From positions 1-12,668 of the forward strand of contig WALG01000089.1 in NCBI GenBank assembly GCA_015522955.1: a stretch of DNA of 12,668 nucleotides, written 5' to 3'. The stretch is from DHVE2 group archaeon. Lineage in GTDB: Archaea > Thermoplasmatota > Thermoplasmata > Thermoplasmatales > Aciduliprofundaceae. Shown here one piece after another: positions 1 to 6,438 of the stretch (position 1 is the stretch's first letter; the number at the start of each line of letters is the position of its first letter). The translations under genes were made by a program, and so were the position numbers. Under the pieces are notes generated by a model. The model did no database searches, was not told where the DNA came from, and saw nothing but the letters and a program-made list of their open reading frames with translations.

Positions 1-110
1 AGTAGATACTCCTCAAAATAAACATAGCGAAAAATTAACACAAGCATAAGGGCTAACTCAACTGCATACAGGTAAAAGAAATCCTCCCGTATTTCCTTGA
101 TTGTGGCCAC
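1..110 (-). CDS. Possible 5' end of a membrane-protein gene, cut by the window edge
   Basis: An open frame starts at GTG (bases 110-108) and runs 36 codons without a stop to the left edge. The peptide begins VATIKEIREDFFYLYA and continues into a hydrophobic stretch (about residues 16-31) typical of a first membrane segment. A TATA-like sequence on the minus strand (bases 130-137) is centred about 24 bases upstream of the GTG, as expected for a leaderless archaeal transcript. No family can be recognised from so short a piece. The promoter spacing and hydrophobic pattern support a gene; the short length leaves room for chance. Confidence 0.4.
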   Translation of the reverse strand, partial: MATIKEIREDFFYLYAVELALMLVLIFRYVYFEEYL

Positions 111-128
111 AGGTGAAAATCTAACGAG

Positions 129-138
129 ATTTATAAAA
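129..138 (-). promoter_or_regulatory. TATA-like promoter for the partial left-edge gene
   Basis: The minus strand reads TTTTTATAAATC here, centred about 24 bases before the GTG at 110. It lies in the gap after the tgtA stop codon, so the left-edge gene is probably transcribed separately from tgtA. Confidence 0.4.
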
Positions 139-177
139 ATTAATCGCTTCTAATCTTTATTCTGATAATCAAATGAG

Positions 178-2019
178 TTACATTTCTACAAGCGAGGATT
201 TTGGATTATCGACTCCTTCACGAACCTTGACACACATTCCACGCTGAAAATGAAGAGCCTCAAAACGGTTTAGCAGTGTGCGACCAACGGCTACAAGATT
301 ATTACGGGAGTCCACCACAAGAACCTCATCACCCGGTCTAAGAGCAGGGTCCATATCCAGAACGAATTTTGCAAATACATTTTTACCGGTGCGATTGAAC
401 TCTGCAGAATCATCGGTTACCATAACTCTCAATCTACGACCCTTGAATTTTCGATGTAGACGCATTGCCCCATGTATCCTCAGGGTGAAAAATCCGTCCT
501 CTGCACGCATGGATGCCACATGCTCCCTATCCACGATTATATTCCTTATTTTGCCTGTATTTTTAGATTTGATTATCCTCACATCCCCGTTGAATAGTGC
601 CTCTCCTGCGCCTTTGCCAAACTGGTAATCTGCCACACTCTTTATCTTGTGGATATCAAACTCCTCCCGGGTAATGCTCTCGTATTCTCCCACCATCATT
701 TTCTCCTCATTCCAGGGAAACTCTGACTGCTGCACCGGATATATGTCTTCCAATTCCAGAGGCACAAGTCCAAATGGAGTATGAACTCTTGCTCCTGCAG
801 GAATTTTCTCAAGATTTGCGCTCCACGGTCTAGGGAGCGAGAGAACCACGCTCCTTCTTGGAAATCTTCGCAGACGCATCTTAACTCTATGAACAATAGG
901 CCTCTTCAGACTTTCAGGGCCTGTGTAAAAAAATGCACTTTTTCTGCTTATGCTTTCAAATTTCTCAAGGTATCGGGAATATTTGAGCACCGCTCTATAG
1001 GCCTCAAGCAGTCGGGGATGCTCTCTTGCCCGAGATTCCGCATATTCCCACATACTCTCCTCATGAATTGCCTGCTTTATCCTGCTCATTTCCCGCATTG
1101 AAACATAGAGATTATGCCTGGCAAGAATCGCAGTTCTCTCTTTTTTCTCCATCTCTCTTATCTCTCTGAGGTCATATTTTTCAAGAACTGGCGAATAGTA
1201 GGGCACGTATTTTATCTCGCTGAGATGTCTTGTGCCATGCGGAAAGAGGAGCCTGTCATCCCGAGCATATTTCACATAAGATGCAGAGTCGAAGAAATCC
1301 ACTCCCAGGAGTACGGCAAGAGGAAAGAACATTGGATGACCCCCTCCAAACAAGTGCACAGGCCTGGAAGGGTCAAGGTACATCTTGGCATGAATTATAC
1401 TCTCCACAACCTCTCTGTACCTGTAGTCTTCCATAAGGGGAACCACACCTCCTATGGGATAGTAGTCAAATCCAATGGAAGTCATTATCTTTGCCGCTTC
1501 TTCCCTCAAATGCGGATAAATACCGCCCTGAACAGGGCCTGCAAGGAGCATCTCCCCCCGATACTCCAAGGCTTCTTTACCCCTTTGAGCAGTTTCTTTT
1601 ATAGCGTTTATTACCATATCCTCGGTAAAATCTGGCTCTACAAATATATCCAGAATCGTGCCAATATCAGAGTTTATATCTCGCTGAAAACTCACTATCT
1701 GAGAATTTGTAATCTCCACATCCCCGTAAACGTAACTCTGGAAAGTTCCACTATCTGTCATAATCAATCCGTCGAAATCCAGCATACGATGCAGTCCTTC
1801 CTCAAGCGCTTTCTCTCTCAGATTTCTATTTTTCCAGATTATGTACGAGTTCGTTATTATTGCCTGAACCCCATAGTTCGCTCTCATTTCCCTGGGTGAT
1901 ATTACCACAAGATTCGGGTTTACCACGGGCATTAGGGTTGGAGTCTCCACCCCATGAAACTTTGCGATTCTGGCAAGTCCATCTCGATGCTTCAGTTCCA
2001 GACCTTCATCTAGGGACAT
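178..2019 (-). CDS. tgtA: Archaeal tRNA-guanine(15) transglycosylase (preQ0-inserting) with an altered zinc site
   Basis: Exchanges guanine-15 of tRNA for preQ0, the first tRNA step of archaeosine formation. The 613-residue length matches archaeal TgtA: a TIM-barrel catalytic domain (about 10-330), intermediate domains, and a C-terminal PUA domain (about 493-602; GDEVLVVD, VAVGR, RGMCVKVR). Catalytic aspartates are visible as D89 (MTDSGTFQ) and D244 (FFDSASY), and the base-pocket motif is GPVQGGIYPHLRE (161-173). The family zinc site is C-x-C-x2-C plus a later His. Here the segment reads YVPYYSPVLEKY (271-282), so the three cysteines are Tyr274, Ser276 and Leu279; only His302 remains. The only cysteine in the protein is in the PUA domain (C596). 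The ATG directly follows the TAA of the HAD gene, with a GGAGGGGG-type ribosome site about 10 bases upstream, so the pair is probably co-transcribed. ArcS (TgtA2) also lacks zinc ligands, but the two intact aspartates favour TgtA. Confidence 0.9.
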   Translation of the reverse strand: MSLDEGLELKHRDGLARIAKFHGVETPTLMPVVNPNLVVISPREMRANYGVQAIITNSYIIWKNRNLREKALEEGLHRMLDFDGLIMTDSGTFQSYVYGDVEITNSQIVSFQRDINSDIGTILDIFVEPDFTEDMVINAIKETAQRGKEALEYRGEMLLAGPVQGGIYPHLREEAAKIMTSIGFDYYPIGGVVPLMEDYRYREVVESIIHAKMYLDPSRPVHLFGGGHPMFFPLAVLLGVDFFDSASYVKYARDDRLLFPHGTRHLSEIKYVPYYSPVLEKYDLREIREMEKKERTAILARHNLYVSMREMSRIKQAIHEESMWEYAESRAREHPRLLEAYRAVLKYSRYLEKFESISRKSAFFYTGPESLKRPIVHRVKMRLRRFPRRSVVLSLPRPWSANLEKIPAGARVHTPFGLVPLELEDIYPVQQSEFPWNEEKMMVGEYESITREEFDIHKIKSVADYQFGKGAGEALFNGDVRIIKSKNTGKIRNIIVDREHVASMRAEDGFFTLRIHGAMRLHRKFKGRRLRVMVTDDSAEFNRTGKNVFAKFVLDMDPALRPGDEVLVVDSRNNLVAVGRTLLNRFEALHFQRGMCVKVREGVDNPKSSLVEM

Positions 2020-2667
2020 TTAGAGCAACCCCCTCCGTCTGAGAAGAGAGATGAGTTCTTTAACACTGGGAATTACCTCCTGCGCCCCATGCCTTCGCAG
2101 CACACTCTCATCCTGCAATCCTGTTAAAACTCCTATGGTAAACACTCCTGCAACTCTGCCAGATTCCATATCTGGCCAGTAATCACCCACAAACACCGCA
2201 TTCTTGGGTTTTACGTCAAAATCTTTCATGGCACGGCGCAGCATCTCAATTTTTCTCTTTCCATCTTCATAAAAATCCTGCCTTGTATAAACATGATCCA
2301 CATACTTTTCCATAGAAAATTTCCTCAATTCCTCCTCTACAACCTCGTGGGGCACCATCCTGCCAGTAGTTATAACCACCGGGATATCTCTTTCCTTGAG
2401 ATCTCGCAGAGTCTCCATCGCTCCTGGAATTACATGGTCCTTCTTGCAAATGATATCGTTGTAACTACGCAAAAATATATCCCAGAATTCTTCACATCTA
2501 CCAGGTATAAAAACTCGTAGAGCATCTCTCGCATATTCTCGTATAAATTCATCCCATCCTATCTCAGCGGCCCCCAAACGGTGCAGAGTGCGGTTAAATA
2601 TCCTGTGAAACCTGTGAAGTGTATCAAGTAACGTCTGGTCAAGATCGAAGATGCCAAGATGAAGCAT
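2020..2667 (-). CDS. HAD-superfamily phosphatase (phosphoglycolate phosphatase-like)
   Basis: A 215-residue cytosolic HAD hydrolase. Motif I is FDLDQT (D8 nucleophile, D10), motif II ends in T100 (VITTGR), and motif IV is GDYWPDM (D162, D166), with basic residues around 137-155 supplying motif III. The helical insert at about 16-80 is a C1-type cap, as in phosphoglycolate phosphatases. The physiological substrate cannot be read from sequence. I place the start at ATG 2667, not at the in-frame GTG nine bases upstream, because the TATA-like box at 2690-2698 is centred 27 bases before it. The stop TAA abuts the tgtA ATG (TAAATG), which suggests translational coupling. The promoter overlaps the end of the upstream M23-fold gene. 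Confidence 0.85.
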   Translation of the reverse strand: MLHLGIFDLDQTLLDTLHRFHRIFNRTLHRLGAAEIGWDEFIREYARDALRVFIPGRCEEFWDIFLRSYNDIICKKDHVIPGAMETLRDLKERDIPVVITTGRMVPHEVVEEELRKFSMEKYVDHVYTRQDFYEDGKRKIEMLRRAMKDFDVKPKNAVFVGDYWPDMESGRVAGVFTIGVLTGLQDESVLRRHGAQEVIPSVKELISLLRRRGLL

Positions 2668-2689
2668 GGTGCCCACAACATTTTCATAC

Positions 2690-2698
2690 TTATATTAA
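2690..2698 (-). promoter_or_regulatory. TATA-like promoter for the HAD-tgtA pair
   Basis: The minus strand reads AATTAATATAAG, centred about 27 bases upstream of ATG 2667. It overlaps the stop codon of the preceding gene. It decides the HAD start in favour of the ATG over the upstream GTG. Confidence 0.5.
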
Positions 2699-3510
2699 TT
2701 TTGGATACCTGCAATGGTAATCTGTACCTCCTCATCTTCGGAAAAATTTGTATCCAGAATTTTGATTTTCTTTTGATTACTATACACTCCTATCCCTCTA
2801 ATGGGATGACCATCCACAAGAAATTTAGGTGGCGAAGAGAATATGTAGACCCCTGGATACATCAAATTTCCCCGAATTTCGTGGCCAAATATATTTGCTG
2901 TAGCCCTTCCATATATGGCACCATAGCCGTAATGCGGCAGTCCTCCCTCAACCCAGGCACCCACCTCTCCTAATGGGGTCATACCCAGAGAACCACACCT
3001 AACAGGTTCTGCCCACACATAATGCTCCTTTCGTTCCACAATTTTAAGCGTGTTTCCAATCAATAGTGGCACTCTTTTTAAAATTCTTGGCAAGAGAGGA
3101 TACGCACCCCTAGCGCGGTATGCATCATCGCAATTCCTCAACTCAAAATGTGCATGCCTGTCAGACCACGGCCGAAAGAATCCTGAGAGAATTTGCTCTC
3201 CAAGAGCATCTCCAAGAGATACCTTATCTCCCACAGATACCTCTGGCTTCACGTGGAGAATTTTGAGACACGCGGATTCGTACTTTATCACCATGAGATA
3301 ATCCTCATCCACGGGGATATATCTGGGAGGGTTTACTCTTCTTATCTCTAATACCCTACCTTCTTCCAAAGGATAGAGAACTTTATTCTCATAGTAAACG
3401 TCCACCGCAGTACCTGTTCGATGTCCAATGTAGGGACTATTAAAAAATGAGAAATATGCGGATTCGGGAATTTTCAGCACAGCATCTCCATACCTACCTA
3501 TTTCCATCAT
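2695..3510 (-). CDS. M23 (LytM-type) metallopeptidase-fold protein, archaeal
   Basis: A protein of 271 residues with an N-terminal domain resembling M23 peptidases (about 20-125). The canonical ligand pattern is visible: H30 and D37 in IGHRTGTAVDVYY, and H119-A-H121 in DRHAHFEL, with H86 (KILHVKPEVSVGDKV) before the typical V-x2-GDxV-x2-GDxLGE hairpin. In bacteria M23 enzymes cut peptidoglycan; archaea lack murein, so the target here is unknown. About 130 more residues follow, beta-rich and unrecognised. There is no signal peptide, so the protein looks cytosolic. A longer frame begins at TTG 3531, but the TATA-like box at 3531-3539 lies 25 bases before ATG 3510 and would leave no room for that start; ATG 3507 is also possible. 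Fold assignment is fairly sure, activity is not. Confidence 0.7.
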   Translation of the reverse strand: MMEIGRYGDAVLKIPESAYFSFFNSPYIGHRTGTAVDVYYENKVLYPLEEGRVLEIRRVNPPRYIPVDEDYLMVIKYESACLKILHVKPEVSVGDKVSLGDALGEQILSGFFRPWSDRHAHFELRNCDDAYRARGAYPLLPRILKRVPLLIGNTLKIVERKEHYVWAEPVRCGSLGMTPLGEVGAWVEGGLPHYGYGAIYGRATANIFGHEIRGNLMYPGVYIFSSPPKFLVDGHPIRGIGVYSNQKKIKILDTNFSEDEEVQITIAGIQN

Positions 3511-3530
3511 CAGGTAGGCATGGATTTTCA

Positions 3531-3539
3531 ATTAATATT
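3531..3539 (-). promoter_or_regulatory. TATA-like promoter for the M23-fold gene
   Basis: The minus strand reads AAATATTAAT, centred about 25 bases upstream of ATG 3510. It lies in the 16-base gap after the MIP18-like gene and covers the alternative TTG start, which argues against that start. Confidence 0.45.
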
Positions 3540-3547
3540 TTCTTGCT

Positions 3548-3847
3548 TCATAGTCCATACAGTTCCCTAAGTTCCTTGCTCATCCGATCTGGGGTCCATG
3601 GAGGATCAAAAGTAAGTTCCACCCGCACATCTTCCACACCTTCTATCTTTTTCAATTGCTCTTCCACTTGGGCTGGAAGAACATTCATAAGGGGACAGCC
3701 GGGAACCGTGAGAGTCATCTTCACATAAACCTTTTTTCCCTCTTCTACCCTGACTTCATAAATAAGTCCAAGATCCACAAGGTTTGCACCTATTTCGAGA
3801 TCTACTACAGTTTTCAACTCGTTCCAGATTTCTTCTTCATTTACCAT
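3548..3847 (-). CDS. MIP18/DUF59 family protein, probable Fe-S cluster assembly or delivery factor
   Basis: A compact 99-residue protein covering the MIP18 (formerly DUF59) domain shared by SufT, PaaD and eukaryotic CIA2. Key features are the N-terminal segment LEIGANLVDLGLIYEV (about 17-32), the motif LTVPGCPL with the conserved cysteine, and the end FDPPWTPDRMSKELRE. The family acts in maturation or delivery of iron-sulfur clusters in the cytosol. The usual DPE is DLE here. The longest frame starts at ATG 3871, but that ATG lies inside the TATA-like box; ATG 3847 is 28 bases from the box centre and begins where the domain begins. ATG 3859 is another option. The gene stands alone between promoters. 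Confidence 0.85.
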   Translation of the reverse strand: MVNEEEIWNELKTVVDLEIGANLVDLGLIYEVRVEEGKKVYVKMTLTVPGCPLMNVLPAQVEEQLKKIEGVEDVRVELTFDPPWTPDRMSKELRELYGL

Positions 3848-3869
3848 TTGCTCATCCATAAATCTGCAC

Positions 3870-3880
3870 ATATTTAAATA
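3870..3880 (-). promoter_or_regulatory. TATA-like promoter for the MIP18-family gene
   Basis: The palindromic TATTTAAATA is centred about 28 bases before ATG 3847 and 16 before ATG 3859. The spacing favours the shorter protein. Confidence 0.5.
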
Positions 3881-3917
3881 TTACTGGATACTTCTGTGTA
3901 TTTATCCATGATACATT

Positions 3918-4463
3918 TCAGAGCACATAGATTGTTTCCAGTGAGGGATCCCTTGCGCTTATATGGCCTCCCATATCTTTTACCTTCAAAAGATACCTCA
4001 CATTGTTCTTCGTAATTCTAAACCCCTCAAGTATCACAGGAACTCCTGGAGGGTATATTTCTATATGCTCAGCAGCTATTTTTCCTATTGCTTCCTTCAA
4101 AGGAACCACCCTTCCAATAGTCTGTGCAACCCTTCTTGCAGTATGAGGCTCTATCACAGGCTTTGTCTCCAGATGTTGAAATGGATCAGGAATTAATTCT
4201 TTCTTATCCACCTTATGAAATTCTTTAATCACACTGGAAAGTACCCTGACTGTTCTGTCTATCTCATTATATGAAAGAGAATAGGTAGTGAGCATAAGAA
4301 TAGTGTTCAAACTGCTTTTCTCCACTATTATTCTGTGCTCCGCCAGAAGGTTCCCCAGTTCAAATCCTGTCTCTCTGAATTTTGTGAGCGCAATAGCCGT
4401 CTTCGTTCTATCATACCCAGATATATAATCTTTAACAAGGTCAAACTCCAGAGAATCATCCAT
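3918..4463 (-). CDS. C-terminal part of the frameshifted Orn/Lys/Arg decarboxylase
   Basis: This 181-codon frame continues the decarboxylase of 4456-5382 after a frame change. Its first part (SGYDRTKTAIALTKFRETG, then a GIxxEK-like RIIVEKSSLNTILMLTTYS) matches the end of the major PLP domain in this family. The rest (about 95-181) is the small C-terminal domain, with EAIGKIAAEHIEIYPPGVP, a motif that helps form the substrate pocket in relatives. It would not be an enzyme alone, because the PLP-binding lysine is in the other part. The nominal ATG at 4463 overlaps the upstream stop by eight bases. Removing one C from the C8 run joins the parts into one 487-residue protein, the usual length for short-form decarboxylases such as Bacillus SpeA. 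Confidence 0.8.
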   Translation of the reverse strand: MDDSLEFDLVKDYISGYDRTKTAIALTKFRETGFELGNLLAEHRIIVEKSSLNTILMLTTYSLSYNEIDRTVRVLSSVIKEFHKVDKKELIPDPFQHLETKPVIEPHTARRVAQTIGRVVPLKEAIGKIAAEHIEIYPPGVPVILEGFRITKNNVRYLLKVKDMGGHISARDPSLETIYVL

Positions 4464-5382
4464 AACCTTGAGGGGGGGGAATCAATCTTTTTCCAAGGAG
4501 ATCTTTGAAATACTCGGCCTTTTTGATGAGAGATTCTACAGCCTCGTGACCATTTTTTTTCATGTATGCCCTCACAGCATCCAGAGAAGCAAGGAGATGA
4601 TATGAGGGGCTTGTGGTAGCATATTCACGAAATGCCTCATACATTAATTCGGAATTTACATATTTCTCTTTCCAGTGAATCATCCCCGTCTGTTGCAGGG
4701 AACCTCCCTGCTTGTGAGTGCTCTGCACAGATATATCCGCTCCCGCCTGCATTGCACTCTTTGGGAGTTCATCACTAAAATGGAGATGTGAGCCCCATGC
4801 CTCATCCACAATAACCTTTATTTCCTTATCAAAATTCTTTACAACCTTCACAATATCATCAATCTTCGCAGCCAACCCAGAATACGTAGGTGAGGATATA
4901 ATAACCGCATTGCTCTCCGGATAATTATTAAGCGTATCCAAAACATCCTCTGGTTTTGGTGGGATTAAACTCTCAAATTGAGGATCATAAGAGGATTTAA
5001 TGAACCTGAACTTTATACCAAGCCATTCTGCAGCATGAAGTATAGAATGATGTATGTTTCGGGCTACCAGAATTTGAGGAGATTCATACTCCAAAGTAAG
5101 CATTCTGAGAACCACAAAATTGCTTCCAGTGGTGCCGTTCACACTGAAAAGTGTTTTATCTGCTCCATACACCCTTGCAGCTTTTTTATGGGCTTCCTTA
5201 AACACGCCGGTGTTATCCACATAACTTCCAAGAAAACCTGCAGAGACAGAGATGTCAGATTTGTAAATATTCGAAACTTTTCGTTGATGAGGAAGAACCG
5301 AGGGAGTGCACCATTTTATGTATCCCCCCAGATTGCTCAATGCATCCAGTACTGGAATTTCATCTGAAGATTCATTATTCAT
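4456..5382 (-). CDS. PLP-dependent Orn/Lys/Arg decarboxylase, N-terminal part (frameshifted at a C8 run)
   Basis: Fold-type I decarboxylase of the Orn/Lys/Arg group, expected to release CO2 from a basic amino acid in polyamine synthesis. Visible motifs are VNGTTGSN (81-88), NIHHSIL (109-115; the His stacks on PLP), ISSPTYSG (162-169), VDEAWGSHLHF (192-202; D193 pairs with the pyridine nitrogen) and STHKQGG (221-227; K224 forms the Schiff base). The N-terminus lacks the usual PGHK-like motif and reads CTPSVLPHQRK (25-35). Arginine, lysine and ornithine cannot be told apart. The frame ends soon after ...RLIPPPQGYG, where the coding strand carries eight C (bases 4472-4479, G on the plus strand). 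Seven C would continue directly into 3918-4463. A TATA-like box 27 bases upstream supports ATG 5382 as a leaderless start. Confidence 0.85.
   Translation of the reverse strand: MNNESSDEIPVLDALSNLGGYIKWCTPSVLPHQRKVSNIYKSDISVSAGFLGSYVDNTGVFKEAHKKAARVYGADKTLFSVNGTTGSNFVVLRMLTLEYESPQILVARNIHHSILHAAEWLGIKFRFIKSSYDPQFESLIPPKPEDVLDTLNNYPESNAVIISSPTYSGLAAKIDDIVKVVKNFDKEIKVIVDEAWGSHLHFSDELPKSAMQAGADISVQSTHKQGGSLQQTGMIHWKEKYVNSELMYEAFREYATTSPSYHLLASLDAVRAYMKKNGHEAVESLIKKAEYFKDLLGKRLIPPPQGYG
4472..4479 (-). other. Homopolymer frameshift site in the decarboxylase gene
   Basis: Eight G on the plus strand (eight C in the coding strand). With C7 the reading passes from ATT CCC CCC into CTC AAG GTT ATG GAT and gives one complete enzyme; with C8 it stops at TGA nine bases after the CCT codon. 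Error, mutation and slippage remain open. Confidence 0.75.
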
Positions 5383-5403
5383 AATAAAAGAGTATACTTT
5401 ACC

Positions 5404-5413
5404 TGTTTAAAAT
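5404..5413 (-). promoter_or_regulatory. TATA-like promoter for the decarboxylase gene
   Basis: The minus strand reads AATTTTAAAC, centred 27 bases upstream of ATG 5382. A T5 tract just upstream (5463-5467), after the moaD stop, may end the moeB-moaD transcript. Confidence 0.5.
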
Positions 5414-5468
5414 TTTTCTGAGAAAACTCACGTAGATGATTCAAAATTTTTTGAAACTTTGTAAAAAC

Positions 5469-5705
5469 TCATCCCCCGCTTATAACCGGATAAACTGCAA
5501 TCTCTTCTGCATCCACAGTTGCATCTTCATGAGCATATTTTCCATCTATGGATACTTCAATATACTCATTTTTCAGTTGTGGATACTTTTTCTTTAGAAA
5601 CTCCACCAGGTCTTTGACATTATAACCCTCTGGTACCTCTATAGTATCTCCAAATTTATTCAAGAGAGTTACAAATCGGCCATAGTATCTTACCTTCACC
5701 TTCAT
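5469..5705 (-). CDS. moaD: MoaD/ThiS-family sulfur carrier (ubiquitin-like, SAMP-like)
   Basis: A 78-residue beta-grasp protein ending in VYPVISGG. The C-terminal Gly-Gly is adenylated by an E1-like enzyme and converted to a thiocarboxylate. With MoaE it forms molybdopterin synthase; archaeal relatives (SAMPs) also serve tRNA thiolation and protein modification. The start MKVKVRYYGRFVTLL and the internal DGKYAHEDATVDAEEIAVYP fit MoaD better than ThiS. The ATG overlaps the TGA of the upstream E1-like gene by four bases (ATGA), with a GGAGGTGAGG ribosome site before it, so the two are translationally coupled. MoaE is encoded about 3.5 kb away (8981-9355). The symbol rests on the length, the ending and the presence of moaE; a pure SAMP role is possible. 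Confidence 0.85.
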   Translation of the reverse strand: MKVKVRYYGRFVTLLNKFGDTIEVPEGYNVKDLVEFLKKKYPQLKNEYIEVSIDGKYAHEDATVDAEEIAVYPVISGG

Positions 5706-6085
5706 AACCTCACCTCCAGGAAACTTGTGCTTAATGCATCATATATAAGGAGGTTGTTTCTAAGAAGATCTCCTCTCCCGCTTAGATATTTTATACCTTC
5801 TAAGGCTTGCATAGAGGCTACCATTCCGGCGGTGGCACCTAGAACCTGCGGTGCTTTTTGTGGCATCTTCGGAAGAAAATCCTGCAATTTCTTCGTTGTT
5901 TTATCTATGAATGCAACCATACCCATATAACCCTCCACTGCACCGAATACATAGGGTATTTCTCTTCTAAGTGAAAACTCCTGCAAAATGAATCTTCCTT
6001 CCAGGTTATCCATCCCATCGATTACCGCATCAACTCTGTGAGGAATATCGAATTCTTCGCTTATCCTCTTTTTAATGGGAATCAC
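5702..6085 (-). CDS. C-terminal part of the frameshifted MoeB/ThiF-family E1-like enzyme
   Basis: Continues the adenylyltransferase begun at 6351. The frame is open back to about 6175; the GTG at 6085 is only a nominal start. Read from 6172 it gives [20 protein letters not shown] and then INPEINVIPIKKR, which fits the family region following the RQ motif (DIG-x2-K, NPxxxV). Further on are DGMDNLEGRF (the substrate-contacting TDN..R motif) and GATAGMVASMQALEGIKYL. The protein stops soon after the last family strand (FLEVRL) and lacks the CxxC pairs of the structural zinc in canonical MoeB. Without the N-terminal part it has no glycine-rich ATP loop. Adding one base gives an intact 216-residue protein over 5702-6351. 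Its stop overlaps the moaD ATG. Confidence 0.75.
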   Translation of the reverse strand: MIPIKKRISEEFDIPHRVDAVIDGMDNLEGRFILQEFSLRREIPYVFGAVEGYMGMVAFIDKTTKKLQDFLPKMPQKAPQVLGATAGMVASMQALEGIKYLSGRGDLLRNNLLIYDALSTSFLEVRL

Positions 6086-6159
6086 ATTTATCTCCGGATT
6101 TATCTCCCTGAGCCTTTCGGCAGCGATGTAAACCTTATCCCTTCCTATATTCTTTTCCC

Positions 6160-6351
6160 TTAAAGCACCTGCCTGTTAAGATTCGATGTCTCCACAACAT
6201 CCTGATCCACGAGGATTATTGTGCCCACTCCCGCAAGAGCGAGATAGAGGGAGGAAAAGCCCCCAAGTCCACCCACACCTGCAATGAGCAGCGAGGAATT
6301 TTGAAGACATTCCTGGCACACAAGTTCCTTTTGTCTGGAGTACCTTTCCAT
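6160..6351 (-). CDS. MoeB/ThiF-family E1-like adenylyltransferase, N-terminal part (frameshifted)
   Basis: The first 63 residues of an E1-like enzyme that would adenylate the MoaD C-terminus. Visible are the opening RYSRQKELV (3-11), the nucleotide-binding loop IAGVGGLGG (23-31), and [15 protein letters not shown] (47-61), which holds the acidic residue and the Arg-Gln of the active site. The frame stops at TAA two codons later. Conserved sequence resumes at once in another frame with spacing equal to the family if one base is restored between about 6160 and 6171. A CxxC (CQEC, 12-15) sits at an unusual N-terminal position. A TATA-like box 26 bases upstream supports ATG 6351. The protein may be MoeB or a general archaeal UbaA-type E1; no symbol is given because these cannot be separated. 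Confidence 0.8.
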   Translation of the reverse strand: MERYSRQKELVCQECLQNSSLLIAGVGGLGGFSSLYLALAGVGTIILVDQDVVETSNLNRQVL

Positions 6352-6371
6352 ATTTGCTAATCGTGGTTCTT

Positions 6372-6380
6372 CTTTAAAAA
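6372..6380 (-). promoter_or_regulatory. TATA-like promoter for the E1-moaD operon
   Basis: The minus strand reads TTTTTAAAG, centred about 26 bases before ATG 6351. It lies back to back with the promoter of the ABC exporter genes in an 87-base divergent gap. Confidence 0.5.
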
Positions 6381-6407
6381 TATTCTGTGGTTCAGAAAAT
6401 ATGCCCC

Positions 6408-6416
6408 CTTTATATC
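6408..6416 (+). promoter_or_regulatory. TATA-like promoter for the ABC exporter operon
   Basis: CTTTATATC is centred about 26 bases upstream of ATG 6439. No ribosome site precedes that ATG, which fits a leaderless transcript. Confidence 0.55.
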
Positions 6417-6438
6417 CTATTTATGCATATGGATTATT

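Noticed and set aside
1114..1899. Long plus-strand open frame of 261 codons antisense to tgtA
   Set aside because: It lies wholly within a well-conserved tgtA, has no domain character or promoter, and is a shadow of the real gene.
4456..4463. Programmed ribosomal frameshift in the decarboxylase gene
   Set aside because: A +1 shift at the C run is formally possible, but no stimulating structure or precedent for this family is known to me. Error or mutation is simpler.
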